Below are positions 36,988 to 45,702 of a stretch of DNA of 64,000 bases, piece after piece. The DNA is from Lewinellaceae bacterium (lineage in GTDB: Bacteria > Bacteroidota > Bacteroidia > Chitinophagales > Saprospiraceae), in assembly GCA_020636215.1 (NCBI GenBank), contig JACJYG010000004.1, positions 186,001 to 250,000 on the forward strand. Direction: 5' to 3'. Position 1 is the stretch's first letter, and each line of letters begins with the position of its first letter. Below the pieces are notes generated by a model. The model was not told the DNA's origin and made no database searches. It saw only the letters and a list, made by a program, of their open reading frames with translations. A program made the position numbers and the translations under genes.

Positions 36988-38154
36988 ATGGCAACGCACG
37001 ATAACCTCTTCGACACCTTCCCCCCCGTCAGCAAACAGGCCTGGCTCGCCAAAGTGGAAAAAGACCTCAAAGGCAAACCATTCCAAGACCTTCAATGGCA
37101 ACTGGAGGAAGAAATCGAAATAGCTCCTTTCTATCATCCGGAAGACGGGCCATTCGAAAACCCTTCGCTCAAGGGGAATCGCCCGGATAACGATTGGGAG
37201 ATCGGCGAATATATTGAGGTGGAAGACTTCCGGGAAGCTAACGACAATTTATTGGAAGGCCTGAACGGCGGTGTGGAAGCCCCCCTTCTTCGGCTTCGCC
37301 GCCCCCTCGATGGTTCGAGCCTGGAACAGTTACTCCAAGGTGTGAAGCTGGATCTCATTAAGGCCAATTTCGAAGAGAACTATTCAGCTATCGAACCCTG
37401 GGCTATCTTCCGGTATTTCACCGAATTGCTCCAAAAACAGGGAACAAACCTGAATGCCGTCGGCGGTTCTATCGATTTTGACCCCTTGCTGGACTGGAGT
37501 AACCCACCTATTGATAAACTGGCGGAACTGATCAAATACTGCGCCCGGCATATGCCCCAATTTCGCATCCTGCAGGCCAATGCCCAGCGTTTCCATTCCG
37601 GCCCCGACAGCAGCTCGGTAGAACTGGCCTATACCCTCGCAAAAGGCAGCGAATACCTGGCGCGGCTCACTGCCCTCGGCATTCCGCCTGAAACGGTGAA
37701 CGCACAGATGCAATTTGCCATTTCGATCAGCAAAAGTTACTTCGTGGAAATCGCCAAAATCCGGGCCCTGCGCTTGTTATGGGCCAACGTAATGAAAGGA
37801 TACGGCGCTCCGGGACAGGCTCCATTCCTGGTGGCTCACTTCGCCGAAGAATCCCAGGATGAAAACCCCAATACCAACCTGATCCGTTCCAGTACCCAGG
37901 CCATGTCTGCCGTGATCGGCGGCGTCAACCGGCTTTACGTTTTGCCAGCCAACCGCGCCCTAAAAGAACCCGCCACCGCCTTCACCCGGCGTTCCGCCCG
38001 CAACCTGCAGCATATCCTTAAAATGGAAAGCCACCTGCACCAGGTCATCGACCCCGGCGCAGGCAGCTTCTATATTGAAAAATTGACTGATAAACTGGCG
38101 GATCAAGCCTGGGCTAAATTCCAAAAAATGGAAGCCACCGGCGAGTTCCAATAA
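36988..38154 (+). CDS. Methylmalonyl-CoA mutase small-subunit homologue (short)
   Basis: 388 residues. The N-terminus (MATHDNLFDTFPPVSKQAWL; KDLKGKPFQDLQW) and the barrel parts (LAYTLAKGSEYLARLTALGI; RALRLLWANVMKGYG; SARNLQHILKMESHLHQVID; GSFYIEKLTDKLADQAW) match MutA, the non-catalytic subunit of methylmalonyl-CoA mutase. It lacks a B12-binding domain, as expected for MutA. It is somewhat shorter than the 450-620 residues usual for the subunit, and no mutB follows. Would supply methylmalonyl-CoA to the decarboxylase encoded at 15-18.7 kb if MutB is elsewhere. Confidence 0.75.
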   Translation: MATHDNLFDTFPPVSKQAWLAKVEKDLKGKPFQDLQWQLEEEIEIAPFYHPEDGPFENPSLKGNRPDNDWEIGEYIEVEDFREANDNLLEGLNGGVEAPLLRLRRPLDGSSLEQLLQGVKLDLIKANFEENYSAIEPWAIFRYFTELLQKQGTNLNAVGGSIDFDPLLDWSNPPIDKLAELIKYCARHMPQFRILQANAQRFHSGPDSSSVELAYTLAKGSEYLARLTALGIPPETVNAQMQFAISISKSYFVEIAKIRALRLLWANVMKGYGAPGQAPFLVAHFAEESQDENPNTNLIRSSTQAMSAVIGGVNRLYVLPANRALKEPATAFTRRSARNLQHILKMESHLHQVIDPGAGSFYIEKLTDKLADQAWAKFQKMEATGEFQ

Positions 38155-38340
38155 AGGCTTGAATTAACGCGATGAACATTTCTTTCGACCCGGCGACATG
38201 CAATACATCAGCCTTTTTACTACCCAATTGCAAATTTGGCCGTTTTTGTCATCGTAGAGGCTTCCCATCGCGCCATAGAAACCTGTAACCTCTAACCTGT
38301 ACCCGGAGAAACCTGAAACCTCCTTAGGGCCTTGCCCAAC

Positions 38341-39339
38341 CTACGGTAAAATTACCGTATCAATCGCGTGGATCACGCCATTCTGCCCCTGGACATCCGC
38401 CGCAATAACATTGGCCTGATTGGAGGCTGCAAGCACTCTTATGGAAAGCCCTCCGCCTCCGAAAGCGAGCGTCGTAGTATAACTGGACCCGCTTAACAAA
38501 GTGTTGACCCTCGGACGGCGGTACAAGTAGTCTGCCGTATAGTTCACCCCGGCTGCAACATGGTATTTCAGCACAGCTTCCAGCGTAGCAGCCGGAATGT
38601 CGTTGAGGGTATTCCAGGCTGGATTGCTATTGAGCAGCGCCTGAAAAGCGGCATTGGTTGGCGCCAATATCGTGAACGGCCCATTACCGCTCAGCACCGA
38701 TACAAAATCGGTCGATAGGTCCGGCCGGGTCAGGGCCTGCACCAGGATTGAGAAATTGGGATTACTCAGCGCCAATGTGAGCACATCGGACGGGGCAATG
38801 ACCTTGTCGACTACATGGACAACGCCATTAGAGGCATCTACATCCGCTACAACCACATTTATACTACCGTTGATGGTTACTCCGCTGGTTTTCTGGATAA
38901 AGATATCCGTCGGACGGTTGTAGGGCGCCGGGCTCGTGGCCAAAGTATTGAAGTAGCCGGTGCTTATATTGGCGGCAAAGAATTCACCGCTCAGCACATG
39001 GGTGGTCAATATAGTAGTCAGCAAAGGTACGGGTACCTCATTGACATTATTGAAACCGTTGGCGGAAAGAAAAGCCTGAAAGGCCGTATTGGTGGGCGCA
39101 AAAACAGTAAAGGGGCCCGGGCCGGAAAGCGCGTCGACAAGGCCCGCGCGGACCACCGCATCGACCAGAATACTGAAGTCGGGATTGCTCAGCGCAATGT
39201 CGACAATCGTGTTGCTGCGGCTTTCGATCGCCAAATTGTCCGGTTCGCCCTCCTCCAGGATGTTTTCTTTCGTACACGAAGACAGTACAAAAATGCCCGA
39301 AAGGGCGAACATAAGAACGGAAAGTCTAAACTTTTTCAT
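38341..39339 (-). CDS. Lipoprotein with two fasciclin (FAS1) domains, copy A
   Basis: 332 residues, lipobox LSSC (Cys22). FAS1 domains at about 45-180 and 185-332 each carry the H1 motif (GPFTVFAPTNTAFQAFL; GPFTILAPTNAAFQALL) and the H2 motif (NGVVHVVDKVI; NGVIHAIDTVI). FAS1 domains mediate adhesion or matrix binding. Adjacent to, and a likely tandem duplicate of, the gene at 39482. Confidence 0.9.
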   Translation of the reverse strand: MKKFRLSVLMFALSGIFVLSSCTKENILEEGEPDNLAIESRSNTIVDIALSNPDFSILVDAVVRAGLVDALSGPGPFTVFAPTNTAFQAFLSANGFNNVNEVPVPLLTTILTTHVLSGEFFAANISTGYFNTLATSPAPYNRPTDIFIQKTSGVTINGSINVVVADVDASNGVVHVVDKVIAPSDVLTLALSNPNFSILVQALTRPDLSTDFVSVLSGNGPFTILAPTNAAFQALLNSNPAWNTLNDIPAATLEAVLKYHVAAGVNYTADYLYRRPRVNTLLSGSSYTTTLAFGGGGLSIRVLAASNQANVIAADVQGQNGVIHAIDTVILP

Positions 39340-39481
39340 AGCGCAAAAGGGTTTGAAGTGATTGAGAAAATGAATGGAAATCTATCTTTGATTTGAATAC
39401 ATACTTAAGGGAAAGGAGAAGTCAGGAGGTGACGATCTCGGCAGCAGCGCCCAGTATAGCCACCCCCTGACTAGTAGATGT

Positions 39482-40441
39482 TTATTCCGGAAGGATTACC
39501 GTATCAATCGCGTGAATCACACCATTGGCAGCCTGGACATCCGTAGCAATGATCTTGGCAGAATTGCTTCCCGCCACGATCGTCGGGCCGTCCAGATTGA
39601 TGGTGAATGTTTCACCATTGGACAAGGTAGTCACCTGCTGCCCGTTTGTCAGGTCGGCCGCACGCACGTTACCAGCGTCGGTCACGTGGTATAGCAGAAC
39701 CGCCTGCAACAGATCAACCGGGACATCATTCAAGCTGTTCCAGCTGGGGTTACTGTCCAGCAACGCCTGGAAGGCGTCATTGGTCGGAGCAAAGACGGTG
39801 AACGGGCCGGCGCCGCTGAGCACACTGACGAAATCGATGGTCAGGTCGGGCCGGGTCAGGGCAGCCACCAGGCTGGAAAAATTAGGATTAGCAACGGCAA
39901 GTGTCACGACAGTGGGCAGGCCGATGACTTCATCAACTGCGTGAATGACGCCATTGTCTACTTCGTTGTCCGCACTGATTACCGTAGATGTACCATTAAT
40001 CTTAACACCATTGTTCACTTCGATGAACAGGCTGGTGGTGGCGTCGCCAAAACCAGTAGCGCTGAGGGTGCTGTAGTAGCCAGTGGACAGCCCTGAAGAA
40101 AGCGCCTTACCGCTCAGGACGTGGTTGGTCAGCACTGCTACCAGTACATCTTTCGGCGTATTGGCAATAGTGTTCGTACCGGCAGCATCCAAAAATGCCT
40201 GGAAAGCATCATTCGTCGGAGCAAAGACGGTGAACGGGCCGTCGCCGCTGAGCACGCCATCGAGTTCTGCTTTTACCACTGCATCAACCAGAATGCTGAA
40301 GTTCGGGTCGGCCGAAGCAAAATCGACGATTGTTTGGGAAACAGGTTCAGGCATATCATCATCATCATCACAGGCCGTGAACAGTAAAGTAAAAGATGAA
40401 AAGAGCAATAGGCTGGTCAGCCAAAGGAATGACTTCTTCAT
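39482..40441 (-). CDS. Lipoprotein with two fasciclin (FAS1) domains, copy B
   Basis: 319 residues, lipobox LFTAC (Cys24), followed by an acidic DDDDDMPEP spacer. Two FAS1 domains with GPFTVFAPTNDAFQAFL and GPFTVFAPTNDAFQALL, each ending in NGVIHAVDEVI or NGVIHAIDTVI. Same architecture as copy A and 142 nt upstream of it on the same strand. Confidence 0.9.
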   Translation of the reverse strand: MKKSFLWLTSLLLFSSFTLLFTACDDDDDMPEPVSQTIVDFASADPNFSILVDAVVKAELDGVLSGDGPFTVFAPTNDAFQAFLDAAGTNTIANTPKDVLVAVLTNHVLSGKALSSGLSTGYYSTLSATGFGDATTSLFIEVNNGVKINGTSTVISADNEVDNGVIHAVDEVIGLPTVVTLAVANPNFSSLVAALTRPDLTIDFVSVLSGAGPFTVFAPTNDAFQALLDSNPSWNSLNDVPVDLLQAVLLYHVTDAGNVRAADLTNGQQVTTLSNGETFTINLDGPTIVAGSNSAKIIATDVQAANGVIHAIDTVILPE

Positions 40442-40615
40442 TCTTGTGCGATTTAAGTTAGTTGTTAATTGATTTTCAATTTGAGCTACTAACGGCAGGA
40501 ATAGGATGCTTGTTTATCGGAATTCCTCATAATGTCATCCGGAAAATGGCGTTTGCTTAATTGGTTACATTTCAGTGCGTAAAAGGAGCCTGTTGTGAAC
40601 ATTTTACCCGAAGTA

Positions 40616-41272
40616 CTAAAACCGCATACTCCCCCAAAGCTCGCCTGCCAGTCGTCGGTGCAGCTCGGCGTCCCCGGAACGGATGGGCGGGCCAGCATCC
40701 AGGAGTTGTTTGGAGATGGTGAAGCCCTCCAGCCTGGCAGTGGCATCGGATATGGCTTGTTGGTAAGCTTTCGAGCGGGTAGAAGGCAGCAGCAGAATGG
40801 GGGCCTCAGGATAGCGGGTGCGGATGCCCCGAAGCAGTTTGTTCACATCGCGGGTGAAGGCCGCCACAGCAGTTCCTTTAGCCTCATCGGTTTGCCCTAA
40901 TTCGAGGATTGCCTGCTGTATCGGAAGCTCCAGCAAAAAAGGCAGGCGCTCAAGCATCCCGCTGGCCGTTTCATTACTGATGCTGGCGTTGATCACCTTC
41001 AGCGTAGCGCCTGCTTCTGATAGGCGGGCCTGTAAATGCGAAGCGTAAGCAGCATCCGGATCGAGCCCCTGTGCCGCAGAAAAGCTTCCTCCCAGTACGA
41101 GTAAAACAGGCCCGGAGTCGATAGAAGGTAAAGCCACTGACGACGTTGATTGCACAGTCAACTCATTATCAGCACCTTCTCGCCCTTCTTCTGAACGATC
41201 GGAATCCGGGGCGCTACCACAGGAAACATACAGGAACAACAGGAACAAACCAAACGCAATCCTTGCTATCAT
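40616..41272 (-). CDS. SGNH-like lipoprotein with degenerate catalytic motifs
   Basis: 218 residues, lipobox YVSC (Cys18). The TesA-type layout is present (LLVLGGSFSAAQGLDPDAAY; AILELGQTDEAKG; DAELHRRLAGEL), but block I is GGSFS instead of GDSLT and block III is GQTD instead of GGND, so two oxyanion-site positions are changed. The Ser and the C-terminal Asp-x-x-His are kept. It may be a weak esterase or a non-catalytic relative. Starts 6 nt after queG ends; likely the same transcript. Confidence 0.7.
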   Translation of the reverse strand: MIARIAFGLFLLFLYVSCGSAPDSDRSEEGREGADNELTVQSTSSVALPSIDSGPVLLVLGGSFSAAQGLDPDAAYASHLQARLSEAGATLKVINASISNETASGMLERLPFLLELPIQQAILELGQTDEAKGTAVAAFTRDVNKLLRGIRTRYPEAPILLLPSTRSKAYQQAISDATARLEGFTISKQLLDAGPPIRSGDAELHRRLAGELWGSMRF

Positions 41273-41278
41273 GGCATC

Positions 41279-42214
41279 TTAAGGTTTCTTCAAAAATGAG
41301 ATATTGCGTTTCAGGCCTTCGTACTTTGTCCGCTTCACCGCTGAGTGCCGGAACAACTCCCGAAAGACTTCCTCAGTAATATCCTCCCAATCGTTCCGGC
41401 TCATCTCCAGCAATTCCGCTTTGGGTTCAAAAGCAGGTTCTTCATGTGGGGTGGAGAAACGATTCCAAGGGCATACTTCCTGGCAAATGTCACATCCGAA
41501 CATCCAGTTTTCAAATTTACCGCGATATTCCTCTGGGATGGCCTCCTTTAATTCAATCGTAAAATAAGAGATGCATTTGCTTCCGTCCAGGATGTACCCT
41601 TGCGGAGCGATGGCGTCCGTCGGGCAGGCGTCGATACAACGTCGGCAGGTGCCGCAATAATCCTTGATCGGCCCGTCATAGGTTAACTCCAGGTCAAAGA
41701 TGATTTCGGCCAGAAAGAAATAGGAACCGGCGCGGGGGTGAATAAGCAGCGTATTCTTACCCACCCAGCCGATACCGCTACGGCGCGCCCAGTCGCGCTC
41801 CAAGACCGGAGCGGAGTCGACAAATATCCGCCCCTGAACCGGACCCGCATTTTCCCCGATGAAATACAACAGTTCCTTCAGCTTGCGCTTAATGACAAAG
41901 TGGTAATCCTCCCCGTAGGCGTATTTGGAAATTTTGGGCGCTTCGGGGTCTTCCTGTTTCTTATTCGTATAATAATTGTACATCAGGCTGATGACCGATT
42001 TGGCGCCGGGCACTAGTTCGGTAGGGTCGATCCGTTTATCGAAATGATTGGCTAAATAGCTCATCGTCCCGTGCTTGCCCTGATTGAGCCAGGCCTCGAG
42101 CCGCCGGGCCTCTTCGTCCATTTGCTCCGCTTTAGCTATACCTACAAAGCTGAAGCCAAGGCGAAAGGCCTCTTCTTTGATCAGTCGGCTAAGAGCGGCA
42201 GATGGGGTACGCAT
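41279..42214 (-). CDS. queG: Epoxyqueuosine reductase
   Basis: 311 residues from MRTPSAALSRLIKEEAFRLG; the ORF opens at 42367 but the family begins here. Catalytic region DSAPVLERDWARRSGIGWVG with the Asp proton donor. Two 4Fe-4S ferredoxin-type clusters: CGTCRRCIDACPTDAI, and CDICQEVCPWN plus CISYF. It reduces epoxyqueuosine to queuosine in tRNA using cobalamin. Confidence 0.93.
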   Translation of the reverse strand: MRTPSAALSRLIKEEAFRLGFSFVGIAKAEQMDEEARRLEAWLNQGKHGTMSYLANHFDKRIDPTELVPGAKSVISLMYNYYTNKKQEDPEAPKISKYAYGEDYHFVIKRKLKELLYFIGENAGPVQGRIFVDSAPVLERDWARRSGIGWVGKNTLLIHPRAGSYFFLAEIIFDLELTYDGPIKDYCGTCRRCIDACPTDAIAPQGYILDGSKCISYFTIELKEAIPEEYRGKFENWMFGCDICQEVCPWNRFSTPHEEPAFEPKAELLEMSRNDWEDITEEVFRELFRHSAVKRTKYEGLKRNISFLKKP

Positions 42215-42470
42215 GGATGGTCGGTTCGTTTCTGGTTTTTTACCCGGCCGATCCTGAAAGATATCGGGAGAGGACAGCTGGTTTCCGGATGCGCGGAAAG
42301 GGCCGTGGCCTGGTTCAAACAAAAATAAGAAAAGCTCATTAATCCCTTCCCTAATGATAAAAGTCATTTTTTATGGGTGCTGTTAGTCATTTAGTTTCCG
42401 GTTGTTTGTGCGCACTTTTGATAATGAGAAAAAAATTCTTTAACGCCCACGGGTACAAAACTCCTCACTC

Positions 42471-43412
42471 ATGAACCCTAACTTCGCAATTACAGGCACC
42501 GCATTACTAACGGGCGTGGGGATCGGGGTTATTTTCCTGCTGATCCTCATTAAAGTTGGGCGGTCTTATTTTTCCAATAAAGCGGATGCCGGCCTCACTG
42601 AAAAGTACAGAGACAAGCACTGGAGCTCCCCATTGGAAGCTCGAAACAAGTATCCGGAAGCAAACGTATTCCTTTATTCCAAACTGTTCTGGCGCCTCAG
42701 CCTCGTTATAGCACTGGCGCTGACGATCGCCGCGTTCAACTGGACGATCTTCGAGAAGGAGGTTTACATTCCGGATAATGCATTGGTTCTGGACACCGAC
42801 GTGGAAATTGAAGTGCCGCGCAGTGCTGAACCACCGCCACCACCGCCACCGCCGCCGCCCCCCACTTTTGAAGCAGTAGCGGACGTGGAATTGATCAATG
42901 AAGAAGAAGTCGAATTCGTCGACCAATCTGTAGACGCCAATACTTACATCGAGGCGCCGGTCTATCAGGAAACAAAGAAAGCGGCTCCACCGCCGCCGCC
43001 ACCGCCGCCACCGCCGCCGCCCAAAGAAGATGTAGAAGAGATATTTAAAGTAGTGGAAGAAATGCCGCGCTTCCCGGGTTGTGAAGACATGACCGCTTCC
43101 GCTGAAGAAAAACGAACCTGCGCCAACAAAAAGATGTTGGAGTTCATCTATGAAAACATCCGCTACCCGGCTGTCGCCCGCGACAATGGTATCGAAGGCA
43201 CCGTAGTGGTCAGCTTTGTAGTCGACCGTCAGGGCAACATTCAGGATGCACAAGTGGTACGCGATATTGGTGGTGGTTGTGGCGCCGAAGCCCTTCGCGT
43301 TGTCAATATGATGAACAGCTTGCCACAGAGGTGGGCGCCAGGTAAACAGCGCGGACGCGCCGTGAAGGTACTCTTCAACCTGCCGGTGAAATTCAAACTG
43401 GAAGTGAACTAG
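42471..43412 (+). CDS. TonB-family energy transducer
   Basis: 313 residues. Unusual N-terminus with one membrane helix (about 8-28), a cytoplasmic loop, and a second helix (about 74-93) before the periplasmic part. Two polyproline tracts of about a dozen Pro each (near 121-131 and 172-183) form the rigid spacer. The C-terminal TonB domain (about 215-313) has YPAVARDNGIEGTVVVSFVV and ALRVVNMMNSLPQRWAPGKQ. It transmits proton-motive force to outer-membrane receptors such as the one at 54141. Followed by a shared terminator. Confidence 0.9.
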   Translation: MNPNFAITGTALLTGVGIGVIFLLILIKVGRSYFSNKADAGLTEKYRDKHWSSPLEARNKYPEANVFLYSKLFWRLSLVIALALTIAAFNWTIFEKEVYIPDNALVLDTDVEIEVPRSAEPPPPPPPPPPPTFEAVADVELINEEEVEFVDQSVDANTYIEAPVYQETKKAAPPPPPPPPPPPPKEDVEEIFKVVEEMPRFPGCEDMTASAEEKRTCANKKMLEFIYENIRYPAVARDNGIEGTVVVSFVVDRQGNIQDAQVVRDIGGGCGAEALRVVNMMNSLPQRWAPGKQRGRAVKVLFNLPVKFKLEVN

Positions 43413-43479
43413 GCCTAATAAATCTGTAGGATTAAAAACCCTGTTATCCTGCGCTGAACAGGCCAGCTAATCGGGCGAA

Positions 43480-43520
43480 AACCAGGCTCCTGAAATTCTT
43501 CGGGAGCCTGGTTGTTTTTT
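43480..43520. terminator. Terminator between convergent tonB and dps
   Basis: accaggctcc (43481-43490) pairs with ggagcctggt (43503-43512), then TGTTTTTT on the + strand. It lies between the ends of the two convergent genes. Confidence 0.75.
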
Positions 43521-44028
43521 AACCTAAATGGGCGCGAACCATCCAGGCAAATTTCTCATGGGCTTCCATCAATCCAATGAGAAAATCCTGGGTGCCGGCA
43601 TCGCCACCTGCTTCTGCTACCACTTTCTCATCCTGGCGCAGAGATCTTATAATCGCCTCGTGATCGTGCAATAGGTTTTCCAGCATTTGCCCGGCATCAC
43701 CATTCAGGTGCCCGGATTCCTCCAGCCGGCTGTTTTCCCGAAACGACTCCATCGATCCCGGAGCAAAAACACCCAGGCTGCGAATGCGCTCGGCTATATC
43801 GTCAATGTAGGTGGATACCGCCGTATATTGCTCGGAAAAGAAGGCATGCAACTGCTGGAAGTTCATACCCGTTACATTCCAATGGTAATTGCGTAGCTTT
43901 ACGTAAAGTACGTGTTCATCAGCCAGCAATTGCTTCAGGATATCTGCGACAACTGCCAGCTTTTCCCGGTGCAGGCCAATGTTGACATCTACTTTGTCTG
44001 TCATCAGATAATCGGTTGCGATACTCAT
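43519..44028 (-). CDS. dps: Dps-family DNA-protecting ferritin
   Basis: 169 residues from MSIATDYLMTDKVDVNIGLH; the ORF opens at 44181 but the upstream part is not family sequence. Ferroxidase signature KLRNYHWNVTGMNFQQLHAF (His), then FFSEQYTAVSTYIDDIAERI (Asp/Glu). Forms a 12-mer that oxidises and stores iron with H2O2 and protects DNA. Next to cryDASH, fitting light and oxidative stress. Its leader carries a possible weak sRNA site at 44098-44107. Confidence 0.92.
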   Translation of the reverse strand: MSIATDYLMTDKVDVNIGLHREKLAVVADILKQLLADEHVLYVKLRNYHWNVTGMNFQQLHAFFSEQYTAVSTYIDDIAERIRSLGVFAPGSMESFRENSRLEESGHLNGDAGQMLENLLHDHEAIIRSLRQDEKVVAEAGGDAGTQDFLIGLMEAHEKFAWMVRAHLG

Positions 44029-44097
44029 GATTTTTTTTTTAGCTTGTATAACAGATTTATAACAGGAAAGGAGGCCGGGAGGTTTAGGGATATCGAG

Positions 44098-44107
44098 GCT
44101 TACTAAT
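44098..44107 (-). promoter_or_regulatory. Weak candidate sRNA pairing site in the dps leader
   Basis: The minus-strand sequence attagtaagc can form ten contiguous pairs (one G.U) with sRNA bases 45619-45628, about 70 nt before the dps ATG. A match this short can arise by chance. Confidence 0.25.
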
Positions 44108-44162
44108 TCGACAGGCCTAATGGCAGATAAGCCAGCAGCCATATACTGTTTTCCCTTCACTT

Positions 44163-45473
44163 TTAAAGAAAACTTTCCCAAAAAGCCTCTGGATCTCTAC
44201 CAGCCCCTTCCAGCCAAAGTGCGCGGAATACGCCATCGCCATCGTACATAGAAGCTTGCTTGGCTGTATTGAATACCCTGTCGCGCGGATCGTTACCAAT
44301 ACCGGCTGCGTACATCCAGTTGCCGTAATTACTGGCTACGTCATAGTCGAGCAAAAGCGATTCAAACCAGGCAGCGCCTTTGCGCCAGTCCTGTTTGAGT
44401 TGGTGCACAAGATAAGACGCTACATTCTGCCGGCCGCGGTTGCTCATAAAACCAGTGAATAATAGTTCCCGCATATTTGCATCAACAAATCGGTCACCGG
44501 TCTTGCCGGCAGCCCATTGGCGAAAAAGCCCGGGATTATCTTTCCAGGAGGTGGACTTCCCCTGGATACCGCCAGGAAAAAATATTCGCCGCCCGTGTTT
44601 CATGGCAACAAATTTGAAATACTCCCGCCAAAGCAGCTCGAATTTTAACCAGTACGTAGAATCATTTGCTTCCACCTCCGCTTCGTATGCTTCTACCTCA
44701 TGGTAGATGGCCCGAACGGAAATACTGCCATTGGCCAGCCAAGGGGAAAACTTGGAGGAATAGTCCGCCCCGACCAAGCCGTTGCGGGTTTCCTTGTAGC
44801 GGGACAGCGAGTGGCTATTCCATAAATAATCGTCAAGTCGTTCATAGGCAGCCCCGGCGCCTCCCCGAAATCGCAACACAGCGCGGGCATCGGTTGGAGG
44901 AACAGCATAACCCAGGCCAGACAGGGAAGGAAGCGCCCCCTCCTCCAGGCTGGGGACAGGGATCTTTACGGGCGTTTCCAAAGGAAAAGGAACACGGACA
45001 TAACGCTCAACCTGCTTTCGAAAGGCCGTAAACACCTCCGGCAATTGATCCATGTTAAAGGGAAGTTGCTCCGGTGGATACAAAGTGGAAGCGTGGAACA
45101 AATGCAGCGGCAGCACCTTTTTCAGCGCTTCTTCTACCTTCTTTTCTTCATGCGTGTACTCCTGGGAAGCATAAACGGCCGTGCAGTCATATTCAGCGGC
45201 AACAGCCGGGATCTCCCGCTCCGGCAGGCCGATGCGCAATACCAAGTTACCGCCCAGTTCCTTCAAATGGTTACGCAGATCTTCCAGGCTCTCCAATAAG
45301 AACTGGAGCCGGTAGGGCCCGGTGCGCCGGAAACCCCAGCGATCGCGTTGCAGGTAACGCTCATCCAGGATGAAGGCCGGCACGATTTCGTCACAGGCTT
45401 TTAGCGCAGCATGCAAAGCCGGATGGTCATGCAGCCGCAGGTCGTTGCGGAACCAGAGGATAGTACGTTTCAT
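44163..45473 (-). CDS. DASH-type cryptochrome/photolyase
   Basis: 436 residues. The N-terminal Rossmann antenna domain starts ILWFRNDLRLHDHPALHAAL. The C-terminal FAD domain has RNGLVGADYSSKFSPWLANG, LLWREYFKFVAMKHGRRIFF, and TGFMSNRGRQNVASYLVHQL, then DYDVASNYGNWMYAAGIGND, the cryDASH-specific blocks. These enzymes repair cyclobutane dimers, mainly in single-stranded DNA, and absorb blue light. Encoded between proteorhodopsin and dps on the same strand. Confidence 0.93.
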   Translation of the reverse strand: MKRTILWFRNDLRLHDHPALHAALKACDEIVPAFILDERYLQRDRWGFRRTGPYRLQFLLESLEDLRNHLKELGGNLVLRIGLPEREIPAVAAEYDCTAVYASQEYTHEEKKVEEALKKVLPLHLFHASTLYPPEQLPFNMDQLPEVFTAFRKQVERYVRVPFPLETPVKIPVPSLEEGALPSLSGLGYAVPPTDARAVLRFRGGAGAAYERLDDYLWNSHSLSRYKETRNGLVGADYSSKFSPWLANGSISVRAIYHEVEAYEAEVEANDSTYWLKFELLWREYFKFVAMKHGRRIFFPGGIQGKSTSWKDNPGLFRQWAAGKTGDRFVDANMRELLFTGFMSNRGRQNVASYLVHQLKQDWRKGAAWFESLLLDYDVASNYGNWMYAAGIGNDPRDRVFNTAKQASMYDGDGVFRALWLEGAGRDPEAFWESFL

Positions 45474-45602
45474 AGAAAATAAGAAGGGGCTCCTTTTACA
45501 AGAAGCACCCCCCGGTATTTTTTGATATGCTATAGGACGAAGTGATTGCCGGCTTCTATCTGGCGGTAAATCAATTTACTGGCATAAGACCATGGAAAAA
45601 CT

Positions 45603-45610
45603 TACCTTTG
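45603..45610 (+). promoter_or_regulatory. -7 box TACCTTTG driving the predicted sRNA
   Basis: Exact TAnnTTTG consensus on the + strand, with transcription expected to start about 4-6 nt downstream, at 45614-45616. The -33 element is poor (TTTA at 45575-45578, spacing too long). Confidence 0.55.
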
Positions 45611-45613
45611 CGG

Positions 45614-45678
45614 CAATAGTTTACTAATGCATTTAGACCTTGGGCTCCGGCATAACTGTCGGAGCCCTGGTTTTTTTT
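45614..45678 (+). ncRNA. Predicted trans-acting small RNA of the light cluster (about 64 nt)
   Basis: No ORF exists on this strand here. The RNA would begin at the 17-mer caatagtttactaatgc (45614-45630), which has no stable internal fold, continue through a 7-nt linker (atttaga), and end in a hairpin: CC (45638-45639) plus GGGCTCCG (45642-45649), a 10-nt loop, CGGAGCCC (45660-45667) plus GG (45669-45670), then eight Ts. The T-run is on the + strand only, so the hairpin does not serve the minus-strand rhodopsin gene. The seed is complementary to crtY mRNA (17 of 17) and proteorhodopsin mRNA (13 of 13 at codons 3-7). Existence and role are inferred; expression is not shown. Confidence 0.65.
45642..45678 (+). 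terminator. Intrinsic terminator of the predicted sRNA
   Basis: 8-bp perfect GC-rich stem with a 10-nt loop and T8 tract at 45671-45678, on the strand opposite to both flanking genes. Confidence 0.8.
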
Positions 45679-45702
45679 AGCTTTAAGTAGCCAATAGGCC
45701 GA

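Noticed and set aside
42471..42515. Possible sRNA target in tonB (gcattactaacg near codon 11)
   Set aside because: Only 9 of 13 positions match the target sequence, with just six contiguous pairs; expected by chance.
45642..45678. Hairpin and T8 as the terminator of proteorhodopsin
   Set aside because: The T-run is on the + strand, before the hairpin as seen by the minus-strand rhodopsin transcript, so it cannot terminate it.
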